Shown in pieces: positions 51,197 to 59,686 of a DNA stretch of 64,000 bases. The notes beneath the pieces were generated by a model. That model ran no database searches, was not told where the DNA came from, and was given only the letters and a program-made list of their open reading frames with translations. The DNA lies in NCBI RefSeq assembly GCF_017948485.1, contig NZ_JAFFSX010000018.1, forward strand, positions 62,001-126,000. Reading direction: 5' to 3'. The translations under genes were made by a program, and so were the position numbers. Position 1 is the first letter of the stretch. The number at the start of each line of letters is the position of its first letter. The DNA is from Streptomyces sp. GESEQ-35 (lineage in GTDB: Bacteria; Actinomycetota; Actinomycetes; Streptomycetales; Streptomycetaceae).

Positions 51197-52627
51197 GTGA
51201 CCGAAACCACGATGTCAACGAACACGGTCCGCTCCCCCGCCGCGCCACCCGTACTCGGCGGTCTCGGACTCTTCACGGTGCTGCTCGGTGCGGCACTTCC
51301 GCTCATCGACTTCTTCATCGTCAACGTGGCCCTGCCGACCATCGGACAGGACCTCGCGGCGAGCGAATCCGTCCTGGAGCTCGTCGTCTCCGGGTACGGA
51401 CTCGCGTACGCCGTCCTGCTCGTCCTCGGCGGCCGGCTCGGCGATCTCTTCGGCCGGCGCCGCCTCTTCCTGGGCGGCATGGCGGCCTTCGGGCTGACCT
51501 CGCTGGCGTGCGGGCTCGCGCCCACCGCCTGGACGCTGGTCGCGGCCCGGGTCGCACAGGGCGCGGCGTCCGCGGCGATGCTGCCGCAGGTGCTGGCCAC
51601 GATCCAGGCGGCCACCTCGGGCCCGCGCCGGGCGAAGGCCATGGGCCTCTACGGCGCGACGGCGGGCCTGTCCATGGTGGCGGGCCAGATACTCGGCGGC
51701 GTCCTGGTCGCCGCGGACATCGCGGGCACGAGCTGGCGCGCGGTGTTCCTGGTGAACGTGCCGGTGGTGCTGCTCGGCCTGTTCCTCGCCGCCCGTGCCG
51801 TCCCGGAGACCCGCTCGCAGCGCCCGGAGCCGGTGGACGCCCCCGGCACGGTCCTGCTCGCCGCCTCCCTGCTCGCGCTGCTGGCCCCGCTGACCGAGGG
51901 CCGGGCGGCGGGCTGGCCCCTGTGGACGTGGCTGTCGCTGGCCGCCTTCCCGCTGCTGGCGGGCGCCTTCTACGTGGTGGAGCGCAGGGCGGACCGCCGC
52001 GGCCGTACGCCACTGGTACCCCCGAGCCTGCTCGCGCTCACGTCGCTGCGGCGCGGGCTGGTGATGCTCGTGCCCTTCTCCATCGGGTTCAGCGGATTCA
52101 TGTTCGTGATCGCGGTGGCGTTGCAGCGGGGCGCGGGCCGGAGCCCGGTCGAGGCGGGACTCGCGCTCGCCCCCATGGCGGTGGTGTTCTTCTTCGCCTC
52201 GCTCGCCGGGCCACGGCTGGTCACCCGCTACGGCACGCGCGTGGTGACGGCGGGCGCCGGCCTCCAGGCGCTCGGCGTGGCGTTGATGGCGCTGGCCGCG
52301 TGGCGTTCCTGGCCCGACCTCGGCATCGTCGAACTGCTCCCCGGCGCCGCGATCGCCGGAGCCGGCCAGGCACTCCAACTCCCGATCATCTTCCGCGTCG
52401 TCCTCTCCGAGGTACCGGCCGCCCGCGCGGGCGTCGGCAGCGGCGTGATGATCACCACCCAGCAGTCGGCACTGGCCCTGGGCGTAGCCACCCTCGGCAC
52501 CCTCTTCCTCTCCCTCGTCCCGGGCCTCGGCATGCGAGACGCGCTGGTCACGACGCTGTTGGTGCAGCTGGCGGGAGTGGCGCTGACGGGTCTGCTCAGC
52601 CTGCGCCTTCCGCGCACGATCGGTTGA
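51197..52627 (+). CDS. MFS drug exporter under XRE control
   Basis: A 476-residue DHA2-type exporter: LGAALPLIDFFIVNVALPTI in TM1, LGGRLGDLFGRRRLFLGG (motif A), SMVAGQILGGVLVAADIAG (motif C region). The start is uncertain: GTG 51197 or ATG 51212, neither with a ribosome site, which points to a leaderless transcript. The divergent MmyB-type regulator probably represses it until a ligand binds. The substrate is unknown. Confidence 0.88.
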   Translation: MTETTMSTNTVRSPAAPPVLGGLGLFTVLLGAALPLIDFFIVNVALPTIGQDLAASESVLELVVSGYGLAYAVLLVLGGRLGDLFGRRRLFLGGMAAFGLTSLACGLAPTAWTLVAARVAQGAASAAMLPQVLATIQAATSGPRRAKAMGLYGATAGLSMVAGQILGGVLVAADIAGTSWRAVFLVNVPVVLLGLFLAARAVPETRSQRPEPVDAPGTVLLAASLLALLAPLTEGRAAGWPLWTWLSLAAFPLLAGAFYVVERRADRRGRTPLVPPSLLALTSLRRGLVMLVPFSIGFSGFMFVIAVALQRGAGRSPVEAGLALAPMAVVFFFASLAGPRLVTRYGTRVVTAGAGLQALGVALMALAAWRSWPDLGIVELLPGAAIAGAGQALQLPIIFRVVLSEVPAARAGVGSGVMITTQQSALALGVATLGTLFLSLVPGLGMRDALVTTLLVQLAGVALTGLLSLRLPRTIG

Positions 52628-52700
52628 TTCGGCCACAGCTTGGACAACTCGTTGTGAAGGACCACCTGTTGATGTTGGTCTTGCTGCACACTCCTCCTTG

Positions 52701-52727
52701 ACTTTCCCGGGACAACTTTCCCAGGAC
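52701..52727 (+). repeat. 14-bp tandem repeat before small CCHH gene
   Basis: ACTTTCCCGGGAC (52701-52713) and ACTTTCCCAGGAC (52715-52727), differing at one base, overlap a TTGACT hexamer (52699-52704) upstream of the gene at 52740. A regulator-binding direct repeat is possible. Confidence 0.55.
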
Positions 52728-52739
52728 GCTGGAGGCGTC

Positions 52740-52946
52740 ATGCCGCAGATCGACTCGAGCAAGGTAAGCCGCTGGGACCAGCACGGACGTGAGCACGTCG
52801 TGCGGGTCCAGCGCACCGGAGTGCAGCGCACGATCAAATGCGACACGTGCGGCTGGCGCAAGCCGGCGCAGTTTCTGCCGTGGCTGAAGGCGGAGGAGCA
52901 TCTGGCGGAGGCGCATCAGGCGACGGTGGATCCGTCGGCGGCGTAG
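52740..52946 (+). CDS. Small protein with C2H2-like zinc motif, unknown function
   Basis: A 68-residue basic protein not recognised by family. C-x2-C in IKCDTCGWRK and H-x4-H in EEHLAEAH are 17 residues apart, the spacing of a zinc finger-like site; the N-terminal half is rich in Arg, Gln and Val (REHVVRVQRTGVQRTI). ATG 52740 has GGAGG 4 bp upstream, fixing the start. Nucleic-acid binding is a guess from the motif and charge. Confidence 0.72.
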   Translation: MPQIDSSKVSRWDQHGREHVVRVQRTGVQRTIKCDTCGWRKPAQFLPWLKAEEHLAEAHQATVDPSAA

Positions 52947-53031
52947 GGGCGGTCGCGGCGGCGATGATTTTCCGTGCCGGCAGAGGTCGTACGTACGAAG
53001 GCATACGACGATCAGCGCGGAAGGCCGGCCG

Positions 53032-54177
53032 ATGAGCGCTCTGTACGACACCCTGCGACGGCACGTGGACGACAGATCGGTCCCGGGAGCCGTCGGCCTG
53101 GTGGCCCGCGGCGACGACGTCGAGGTGGTGGCCGTCGGCTCGCTGGGCGGCGAGGGCACCGCCCCGATGACCCGGGACGCGATCTTCCGGATCGCCTCGC
53201 TCAGCAAGCCGATCACCGCGGCGGCGGTGCTGATGCTGGTGGAGGACGGACGGATCGGTCTGGACTCGCCCGTCGAGGAATGGCTGCCGGAGCTGTCGAA
53301 GCCGGTGGTGGTGCGTACGCCGTCGAGCCCCGTGGACGACGTGGTGCCGGTGGCCCGACCGATCACGGTGGAGGACCTGCTGAGTTCCCGGACGGGCTGG
53401 GGCTACGCGTCCGACTTCTCGCTCCCCGCCGTACAGGCCCTCTCCGAGGTGCAGAAGGACAGCCGGGAGCCGCACACCTACCCCGAACCGGACGTGTGGC
53501 TGAGGCAGTTGGCGCAGGTGCCGTTGCTCCACCAGCCGGGCGAGAGCTGGCTGTACCACACGTCGTCCGACCTCCAGGGCGTCCTGATCGCCCGGGCGTC
53601 GGGCGGTACGCTCCCGGACTTCCTGGCGGAGCGGATCTTCGAACCGCTGGGCATGAGGGACACGGCCTTCGAGGTCCCGGAGCCGAAGCGGGACCGCTTC
53701 ACGACGTACTTCCGCACGGGCCCGACCGGCGCCCTAGAGCCGAGGGACATCCCGGACGGCGACTGGAGCCGCCTGCCCTTCTTCCCGTCGGGCGGCGGCG
53801 GACTGGTCTCCACGGCCGACGACCTGCTGGCCTTCGTCCGTCTCCTCCGTTCCTCCGGGGAGGCGAACGGCCACCGCCTCCTGAGCGCCACCTCGGTCAG
53901 CCGTATGACCAGCAATCACCTCACCGCCCGCCAGCGCGAACTCGGCATGCTGTTTCTCCAGGACCAGGGCTGGGGGTACGGCGGCCAGGTCGACGTCACT
54001 CCCAGCGACCCGTGGAACGTCCCCGGCCGCTACGGCTGGGTCGGCGGCACCGGCACGACGGCCTACCTCGTCCCGCCCACCGGAACCATCACCGTCCTGC
54101 TGACCCAGGTGGGCGTGGAAAGCCCGGCACCGGTGCGGCTGTTGCAAGAATTCTGGCGGTGCACGGCGCACCACTGA
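53032..54177 (+). CDS. Serine hydrolase of the beta-lactamase/penicillin-binding family
   Basis: A 381-residue class C beta-lactamase-like serine hydrolase (esterase, peptidase or PBP4-like). The S-x-x-K motif is S56-LS-K59 (RIASLSKPITAAAVL). YHTSSD near residue 177 supplies the Tyr of the second motif, and the C-terminal WVGGTGTTAYLVPP stretch carries the third. No signal peptide is seen, so it is probably cytoplasmic. GGAAGG precedes ATG 53032. It is followed 31 bp later by the dehalogenase-like hydrolase and may share its transcript. Confidence 0.86.
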   Translation: MSALYDTLRRHVDDRSVPGAVGLVARGDDVEVVAVGSLGGEGTAPMTRDAIFRIASLSKPITAAAVLMLVEDGRIGLDSPVEEWLPELSKPVVVRTPSSPVDDVVPVARPITVEDLLSSRTGWGYASDFSLPAVQALSEVQKDSREPHTYPEPDVWLRQLAQVPLLHQPGESWLYHTSSDLQGVLIARASGGTLPDFLAERIFEPLGMRDTAFEVPEPKRDRFTTYFRTGPTGALEPRDIPDGDWSRLPFFPSGGGGLVSTADDLLAFVRLLRSSGEANGHRLLSATSVSRMTSNHLTARQRELGMLFLQDQGWGYGGQVDVTPSDPWNVPGRYGWVGGTGTTAYLVPPTGTITVLLTQVGVESPAPVRLLQEFWRCTAHH

Positions 54178-54208
54178 GCTCGCAACCACCATCAACAGGA
54201 GCCGCACC

Positions 54209-55039
54209 GTGAGCGCATGGCAGGTGACCCGGACCTTCCGCAGCACGTCCGGCGACATCCGCTGGGACAGCCTCGGACAGCCCGGCCAGGACCCGGTCGT
54301 CCTCCTCCACGGCACACCGTTCTCCTCGTACGTCTGGCGCGCCGTCGCCCGGGCACTCGCCCACCGCCACCAGGTGTTCGTGTGGGACATGCCGGGTTAC
54401 GGAACATCGGAGAAGTACGCCGGCCAGGATGTCTCCCTGGCTGCCCAGGGCAGGGTCTTCACCGAGCTCCTGGCGCACTGGGGCCTGGCGGAACCCCTGG
54501 TGGTCGCCCACGACTTCGGCGGTGCCGTCTCCTTGCGGGCGCATCTGCTGCACGGTGCCCGCTACCGTGCGCTCGCGCTGGTCGACCCGGTCGCGCTGGC
54601 GCCGTGGGGGTCCCCGTTCTTCCGGCTGGTCGGCGAGCACTCCAAGGTGTTCGAGCAACTGCCGCCCGCGCTGCACCACGCCCTGGTACGCGAGTACGTG
54701 AGTTCGGCGAGCAGCCCCGGTCTGCACCCGGCAGTCCTGGACCAGCTCGTCCAGCCCTGGCTCGGCGACCTCGGCCAGCCGGCCTTCTACCGCCAGATCG
54801 CCCAGGCCGACCAGCTCCACACCGACGAAGTGCAGGACCGGTACGGCGAGATCAGCATCCCCACGCTGGTCTGCTGGGGCCAGGACGACACCTGGATCCC
54901 CGCGGCAAAGGGCAAGGAACTCGCCGCCCTCATCCCAAACGCCCGCCTCGAACCCATCACCGGCGCAGGCCACCTCGTCCAGGAAGACGCCCCCGCCGAA
55001 CTCACGGCCGCCCTGATCGCGTTCCTCCAACCGCGCTAG
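54209..55039 (+). CDS. Alpha/beta hydrolase with Asp nucleophile (haloalkane dehalogenase-like)
   Basis: A 276-residue hydrolase: oxyanion loop VVLLHGTPFSSYVWR, GYGTSEKYAGQD, nucleophile elbow VVAHDFGGAV with D102 in place of Ser, and catalytic His in ITGAGHLVQED. The Asp elbow is that of haloalkane dehalogenases, epoxide hydrolases and fluoroacetate dehalogenases; which reaction applies is open. The start is GTG 54209 with AGGAG upstream. It overlaps the stop of the convergent TetR gene by 4 bp. Confidence 0.86.
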   Translation: MSAWQVTRTFRSTSGDIRWDSLGQPGQDPVVLLHGTPFSSYVWRAVARALAHRHQVFVWDMPGYGTSEKYAGQDVSLAAQGRVFTELLAHWGLAEPLVVAHDFGGAVSLRAHLLHGARYRALALVDPVALAPWGSPFFRLVGEHSKVFEQLPPALHHALVREYVSSASSPGLHPAVLDQLVQPWLGDLGQPAFYRQIAQADQLHTDEVQDRYGEISIPTLVCWGQDDTWIPAAKGKELAALIPNARLEPITGAGHLVQEDAPAELTAALIAFLQPR

Positions 55040-55632
55040 ACGGCTGCCCGCAACCCCCGCACCAGCAGATCCACCAACGCCTCGAACTCCCCCTCGATCC
55101 CCGCCCGTTCCCACTCCCGGTAGTACCCCGGGTCATGGAAGCGGGCGGTGGCCTGGAAGAGGGCGGTGGCGGTGGTGGCGGGGTCCGGGGTCGTGAAGGC
55201 GCCGGATTCGGTGCCGGTCCGGACGATGTCGGTGAGCTGGGTGGTCAGGTCGGTGAGGTGTTCGTCGACGGCGTCGCTGTTCTCCGTGGTGAGGACGGTG
55301 TATGTGGCGAAGAGTTCCGGGTCGTCCCCCGCCTTGTGACGCTTGGCGTCGAACAGCGCCCGCAGCCAGTCGCGCACCCGGGACTCCGGGTCGCGGTCCG
55401 TCGCCGCCGCGATGCCGGACAGGACCTCCGACGTCCGGTCCAGCCACCGCTTCGTCACCGCCTCCCGCAACGCGGCCTTCGTGCGGAAGTGCCGGTAGAC
55501 GCTCCCATGGCTGACGCCGAGCGCGCGGGCCACGTCCACCACGGTGGCCTTGGCCGGGCCGTGGCGGCGCAGCACCTCCTCGGTCGCGGCGAGGATGCGC
55601 TCGGCGGTCAGGGTCTCGGCGGTCGGTGACAT
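55036..55632 (-). CDS. TetR-family regulator downstream of aldo/keto reductase
   Basis: A 198-residue repressor: ILAATEEVLRRHGPAKATVV, ALGVSHGSVYRHFRTKAALR and a helical ligand domain. It lies 19 bp after the aldo/keto reductase stop on the same strand, so both are likely one operon. A long palindrome before that operon (56677-56708) is its probable operator, giving autoregulation. Confidence 0.9.
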   Translation of the reverse strand: MSPTAETLTAERILAATEEVLRRHGPAKATVVDVARALGVSHGSVYRHFRTKAALREAVTKRWLDRTSEVLSGIAAATDRDPESRVRDWLRALFDAKRHKAGDDPELFATYTVLTTENSDAVDEHLTDLTTQLTDIVRTGTESGAFTTPDPATTATALFQATARFHDPGYYREWERAGIEGEFEALVDLLVRGLRAAV

Positions 55633-55651
55633 GGGGAGACCGTACCCGCCG

Positions 55652-56659
55652 CTACTTGGCGCCGAGGTGGCTCATCTGCGCGGCCGGGTAGCGGTCGCCG
55701 GCCGCCGCGTCCGCCGGTACGGCCCGCTCGATCGCGGCGAGGTCGGCGGCGTCCAGCGTGACGGCCGCCGCACCGAGCGACTCCGTCAGCCGCTCCCGGG
55801 TCCGGGCGCCGACCAGCGGCACGATGTCCTCGCCACGGGACAGCACCCAGGCGATCGCGATCTGCGCGACGCTCACGCCCTTCTGCTCGGCGATCTTCCG
55901 CAGCGCCTCGACCAGGCTCAGGTTGTGCTGGAGGTTCTCGCCCTGGAAGCGGGGTGACATGGCCCGGAAGTCGTTCGCGGCGAGCTGCCGGTCGGCGGTG
56001 AAGTGGCCGGAGATCAGCCCGCGGGAGAGCACACCGTACGCCGTGATGCCGATCCCCAGCTCGCGCGTGACCGGCAGGACCTCGGCCTCGATGCCGCGCG
56101 AGATCAGCGAGTACTCGATCTGGAGGTCGGAGACCGGGGCCGTGGCCGCCGCACGGCGGATGGTGTCCGCGCCGACCTCGCTCAAGCCGACATGCCGCAC
56201 ATACCCCTTCTCGATCAGCTCCGCGATCGCACCGACCGTCTCCTCGACCGGTACGGCCGGGTCGAGCCGGGCGATCCGGTACACGTCGATGTGGTCCACG
56301 CCGAGGCGCTGGAGCGAGTACGCGGCGAAGTTCTTCACGGCCGCCGGACGGCCGTCGTATCCGCTCCAGCCGCCGTCCGGGTCCCGCAGCGCACCGAACT
56401 TCACGCTGACGAGCGCCTGTTCACGCCGGGCCGTGGGCGCGGAGCGCAGGGCCTCGCCGATCAGCAGCTCGTTGTGACCCATGCCGTAGAAGTCGCCGGT
56501 GTCGAGCAGGGTCACCCCTGCCTCCAGCGCGGCGTGAATGGTCGCGATGGACTCGGCCCGGTCCGCCCCGCCGTACAGCGCGGACATGCCCATGCAGCCG
56601 AGGCCGAGGGCGGAGACCTGGGGGCCGGTGGTGCCGAGAGTTCTGGTCTGCATCGTCAT
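55652..56659 (-). CDS. Aldo/keto reductase
   Basis: A 335-residue NADPH-dependent TIM-barrel oxidoreductase: VSALGLGCMGMSALYG, LLDTGDFYGMGHNELLIGEA (catalytic Asp and Tyr), KYSLQ-like FAAYSLQRLGVDHIDVYRIA, HVGLSEVGADTIRRA and IVPLVGARTRERLTESLGA. In the usual catalytic-Lys position the sequence reads ALVSVKFG. Probably reduces a reactive aldehyde or ketone; the substrate may be the inducer of the TetR regulator encoded next. Confidence 0.92.
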   Translation of the reverse strand: MTMQTRTLGTTGPQVSALGLGCMGMSALYGGADRAESIATIHAALEAGVTLLDTGDFYGMGHNELLIGEALRSAPTARREQALVSVKFGALRDPDGGWSGYDGRPAAVKNFAAYSLQRLGVDHIDVYRIARLDPAVPVEETVGAIAELIEKGYVRHVGLSEVGADTIRRAAATAPVSDLQIEYSLISRGIEAEVLPVTRELGIGITAYGVLSRGLISGHFTADRQLAANDFRAMSPRFQGENLQHNLSLVEALRKIAEQKGVSVAQIAIAWVLSRGEDIVPLVGARTRERLTESLGAAAVTLDAADLAAIERAVPADAAAGDRYPAAQMSHLGAK

Positions 56660-56676
56660 ACGCCCACCCTGACATA

Positions 56677-56708
56677 ACAGCTGACAGATTTCAATATCTG
56701 TCAGCTGT
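56677..56708. promoter_or_regulatory. Long palindromic TetR-type operator
   Basis: Perfect 13-bp arms ACAGCTGACAGAT (56677-56689) and ATCTGTCAGCTGT (56696-56708) around a 6-bp centre, 18 bp upstream of the aldo/keto reductase start. Length and symmetry fit a TetR dimer-of-dimers site. Confidence 0.8.
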
Positions 56709-56755
56709 CACCTGCCACCTTCCAGCGCTCCCCACCCCCTTCCCCTTCGAGCTCA

Positions 56756-56792
56756 AGTGGTCCAGACCTATTGACTAAAGGTCTGGACCGCG
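56756..56792 (+). promoter_or_regulatory. Twin DasR-type (dre) sites in chitinase promoter
   Basis: AGTGGTCCAGACCTAT (56756-56771) and AAAGGTCTGGACCGCG (56777-56792) both match the dre core GGTCTAGACC closely and flank a TTGACT -35 hexamer (56771-56776). Streptomyces chitinase genes typically carry such 12-bp repeats and are repressed by DasR until chitin sugars are sensed. Confidence 0.82.
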
Positions 56793-56843
56793 CGACTGTC
56801 ATGCCTACGACACCTCACCGCACCCCCCACCGGGAGGCCTCGC

Positions 56844-57896
56844 ATGATCCGCAGGAGACTGCGCCTGCTCGCCGGCGCCCTCGCGGCCGTCTGTCTCACC
56901 CCGCTCTCGATCGCCCTCGCCCCCACCGCGTCCGCCGCCGACACCTGCGCCGTGAAGTCGAAGCCCGCCGGCAAGGTCCTCCAGGGCTACTGGGAGAACT
57001 GGGACGGCTCCGCCAACGGGGTCCACCCGCCGTTCGGCTGGACCCCGATCACCGACTCCCGTATCGCCGCACACGGCTACAACGTGATCAACGCGGCCTT
57101 CCCCGTCATCCGCTCCGACGGCACCGCACTGTGGGAGGACGGCATGGACACGGGCGTGAAGGTGGCGACGCCCGCGGAGATGTGCGCGGCCAAGGCGGCC
57201 GGCCAGACGATCCTGATGTCGATCGGCGGCGCGACCGCAGGCATCGACCTCAACTCGACGGCCGTCGCGGACCGCTTCGTCGCGACCATCGTCCCGATCC
57301 TCAAGCAGTACAACTTCGACGGCATCGACATAGACATCGAGACGGGCCTCACGGGCAGCGGCACCATCGGCCAACCGTCCACGTCCCAGGCCAACTTGAT
57401 CCGCATCATCGACGGCATCCTGGCCCAGATGCCGTCGAACTTCGGCCTCACCATGGCGCCGGAGACCGCATACGTCACCGGCGGCAGCGTCACGTACGGC
57501 TCGATCTGGGGCGCGTATCTCCCCGTCATCAAGAAGTACGCCGACAACGGCCGCCTGTGGTGGCTGAACATGCAGTACTACAACGGCAGCATGTACGGCT
57601 GCTCCGGCGACTCCTACTCCGCCGGCACCGTCGAGGGCTTCGTCGCCCAGACCGACTGCCTCGACAAGGGGCTGGTCATTCAAGGTACGACGATCAAGGT
57701 GCCGTACGACAAGCAGGTCCCGGGCCTGCCCGCCCAGTCGGGTGCCGGCGGAGGCTACATGGCACCGTCCCTGGTCTCCCAGGCCTGGCAGCACTACGGC
57801 ACGAGCCTCAAGGGCCTGATGACCTGGTCCGTCAACTGGGACGGCTCGAAGAACTGGACCTTCGGCGACAACGTCAAGTCCCTACAGGGCCGTTAG
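56844..57896 (+). CDS. Secreted GH18 chitinase
   Basis: An extracellular chitinase of 350 residues. The signal peptide ends near ASAADTC. The GH18 barrel shows VLQGYWENWDGS, AGQTILMSIGGATAG and the catalytic motif DGIDIDIE (D159 to E166), then MAPETAY and MQYYNGSMYGC. There is no carbohydrate-binding or fibronectin module, so it is a single-domain form. It releases chitobiose from chitin for carbon and nitrogen supply. Expression should be controlled through the twin dre sites at 56756-56792. Its stop overlaps that of the convergent LysE gene by 4 bp. Confidence 0.94.
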   Translation: MIRRRLRLLAGALAAVCLTPLSIALAPTASAADTCAVKSKPAGKVLQGYWENWDGSANGVHPPFGWTPITDSRIAAHGYNVINAAFPVIRSDGTALWEDGMDTGVKVATPAEMCAAKAAGQTILMSIGGATAGIDLNSTAVADRFVATIVPILKQYNFDGIDIDIETGLTGSGTIGQPSTSQANLIRIIDGILAQMPSNFGLTMAPETAYVTGGSVTYGSIWGAYLPVIKKYADNGRLWWLNMQYYNGSMYGCSGDSYSAGTVEGFVAQTDCLDKGLVIQGTTIKVPYDKQVPGLPAQSGAGGGYMAPSLVSQAWQHYGTSLKGLMTWSVNWDGSKNWTFGDNVKSLQGR

Positions 57897-58504
57897 CGGG
57901 CGGTGACCGCCAACTTCGCCCCCAACGCCAAGAACGACCCCGCAAAGCTCCGCCGCAGCCACGTCATCACCCTCGGCCGTGAGGTGACGTGGCTGCGGAC
58001 GGAGGCGGCGAGGATGCCGTAGGCGGCGAAGACCACGAAGGTCAGCAGCATGAAGACGCCGCTGAGCGCGAGCATCCGGAGCACCGAGTTCGGCTCACCC
58101 GGGCTCACGAACTGCGGCAGGAACGCGAAGAAGAAGATCGTCAGTTTCGGGTTGAGGATGTTGATCAGAACGCCCCGGACGATCACCCGGCGCGCGGACT
58201 GCGGGGCCGTCTGCTCGTCCACCGCGAGCGCCTCCCGGTCCTTCAAGGTCGCCCACGCCATGTACAGGAGGTAGGCCACACCGGCGTACTTGAGGACCTG
58301 GAAGGCCGTCGCGCTCGCGTGCAGCAGGGCGGCGACGCCGGTGATCGTGGCCAGCATGTGCGGGACGATGCCGAGGGTGCAGCCGGCCGCCGCGACGACG
58401 CTCGCGCGACGGCCGCGGGACAGCCCGGCCGCGAGGGTGTAGACGACGCCGGTGCCGGGGGTGACGACCACGACCAGGGTGGTCAGCAGGAACGCGATGC
58501 TCAT
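57893..58504 (-). CDS. LysE-family amino acid exporter
   Basis: A 203-residue membrane protein with about six helices: IAFLLTTLVVVVTPGTGVVY at the N-terminus (conserved PGP-like region), LKYAGVAYLLYMAWATLKDR and RGVLINILNPKLTIFFFAFL. LysE/RhtB proteins export amino acids or derivatives; the substrate is unknown. It is convergent with the chitinase gene. Confidence 0.9.
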   Translation of the reverse strand: MSIAFLLTTLVVVVTPGTGVVYTLAAGLSRGRRASVVAAAGCTLGIVPHMLATITGVAALLHASATAFQVLKYAGVAYLLYMAWATLKDREALAVDEQTAPQSARRVIVRGVLINILNPKLTIFFFAFLPQFVSPGEPNSVLRMLALSGVFMLLTFVVFAAYGILAASVRSHVTSRPRVMTWLRRSFAGSFLALGAKLAVTAR

Positions 58505-58571
58505 GCCGTCACCCTGCCGGGGCCGCCACCATCCGGTACAGGGCCAATCGACCCGCCCGTAACGGGACCAC

Positions 58572-59528
58572 TCAGCCCTGCTTCAGCGGCAGCGCCAGGT
58601 CCACCACCGCCCGGCCGCCGTCGAAGGTCCCGGCCCGCGTCACCGAACCGTTCAGCAGGTCCACGCGGTACAGCCGCTGGGCGCCGCCGACACTGAAGAC
58701 GCCGTACGCCGTGTTCGTACCGCTCCTCGTGGACGCGTAGATGTCGAAGCCGGCGCTCGGACCCGCGTCGACGCCCAGCTTGCCGGTGGGGGCGAGGTTG
58801 CCCGCGTTCGCCGGGGACTGGATGGAGACCTGGTCGTTGACGGTGTCCACGTCGAAGAGGGTCGTCGCGGTGGTCTGAGAGAGGTCGTTGTTCGTGTACG
58901 CCGCTCCGGTCACGCCCTGTGCCGTGGCGCCCACCGTCGCGGGCGGGACCGGCGGGTTGGTCAGGGTGCCGTCGGTGGCCGTGGTGCCGGCCGCGGGGGC
59001 GCCCGCCGGGTCGTCGATGTTGTGGCGGAGGTTCTGGCCGGTGTCGCTGATGACCCGCAGCCGGTTGGCCGCCGGGTTGAAGTCCACGCCGAACGACCCG
59101 CCCTGCAAGGCCACGCTCAGCTGGCTGACCTTGGTGGCCTTCGCGCCGATCTCACGGATCGTGTAGATGCCGCCGCGGTCGCCGACGCCGTACAGCTTGC
59201 CGTTCTGCACGCGGTAGTCGATGCCGACGAGCTTGGTGTCGCCCTGGAGGCCGTTCACCTTGCCGAGCGGAAGGGTGCGGTCGGGACGGTCGGTGCGGAA
59301 GCTGACGAGCCGCTGGTCGGCGGTGAGGCCGATGGCGGTGAGCCGGTCGCTCTGCGCCGCCGCGCCTGCCGCCGTGCCGCCCTTGTTCTCGATGGCGGCG
59401 GAAGAAGACTCAGAAGACGAAGTCTCAGAAGACGCGGCCTTCGCCGCCCCACCGCCCATCGCTCCGCAGCCGACGGTTCCTATGGCCAGCGCCATGACGG
59501 ACGCGGCGATGACTGCTTGCTTGCGCAT
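58572..59528 (-). CDS. DUF4394 lipoprotein
   Basis: A 318-residue exported protein with a lipobox (AIGTVGC), a Ser-rich linker (SSETSSSESSS), then a DUF4394 beta-propeller-like domain: DRLTAIGLTADQRLVSFRTD, GIDYRVQNGKLYGVGDRGGI, SFGVDFNPAANRLRVISDTG and RAVVDLALPLKQG. The domain's biochemical role is not known. ATG 59528 begins the signal peptide; the frame is open 17 codons further. It is probably anchored to the outer face of the membrane. Confidence 0.87.
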   Translation of the reverse strand: MRKQAVIAASVMALAIGTVGCGAMGGGAAKAASSETSSSESSSAAIENKGGTAAGAAAQSDRLTAIGLTADQRLVSFRTDRPDRTLPLGKVNGLQGDTKLVGIDYRVQNGKLYGVGDRGGIYTIREIGAKATKVSQLSVALQGGSFGVDFNPAANRLRVISDTGQNLRHNIDDPAGAPAAGTTATDGTLTNPPVPPATVGATAQGVTGAAYTNNDLSQTTATTLFDVDTVNDQVSIQSPANAGNLAPTGKLGVDAGPSAGFDIYASTRSGTNTAYGVFSVGGAQRLYRVDLLNGSVTRAGTFDGGRAVVDLALPLKQG

Positions 59529-59616
59529 GGTGCCCCCGTGGAGGTTCTCACCGCGACCCGCCCACTGCGGGCCGCGCATGTCCCCTCCTTCGGAGCCGTA
59601 TGGGCACCGGATGGGA

Positions 59617-59667
59617 AAAACCCCAGTTCCGTTACGTCTGTTACGTCCGTAACGAAACCGGGGTTTT
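59617..59667 (-). terminator. Hairpin terminator between glyS and DUF4394 gene
   Basis: 20-bp arms at 59617-59636 and 59648-59667 pair at 18 of 20 positions around an 11-nt loop; the outer ends are AAAACCCC and GGGGTTTT, so it has a T-tract in both directions. It lies 20 bp past the glyS stop. Confidence 0.88.
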
Positions 59668-59686
59668 CCGACAAACCCTGCCGGTG

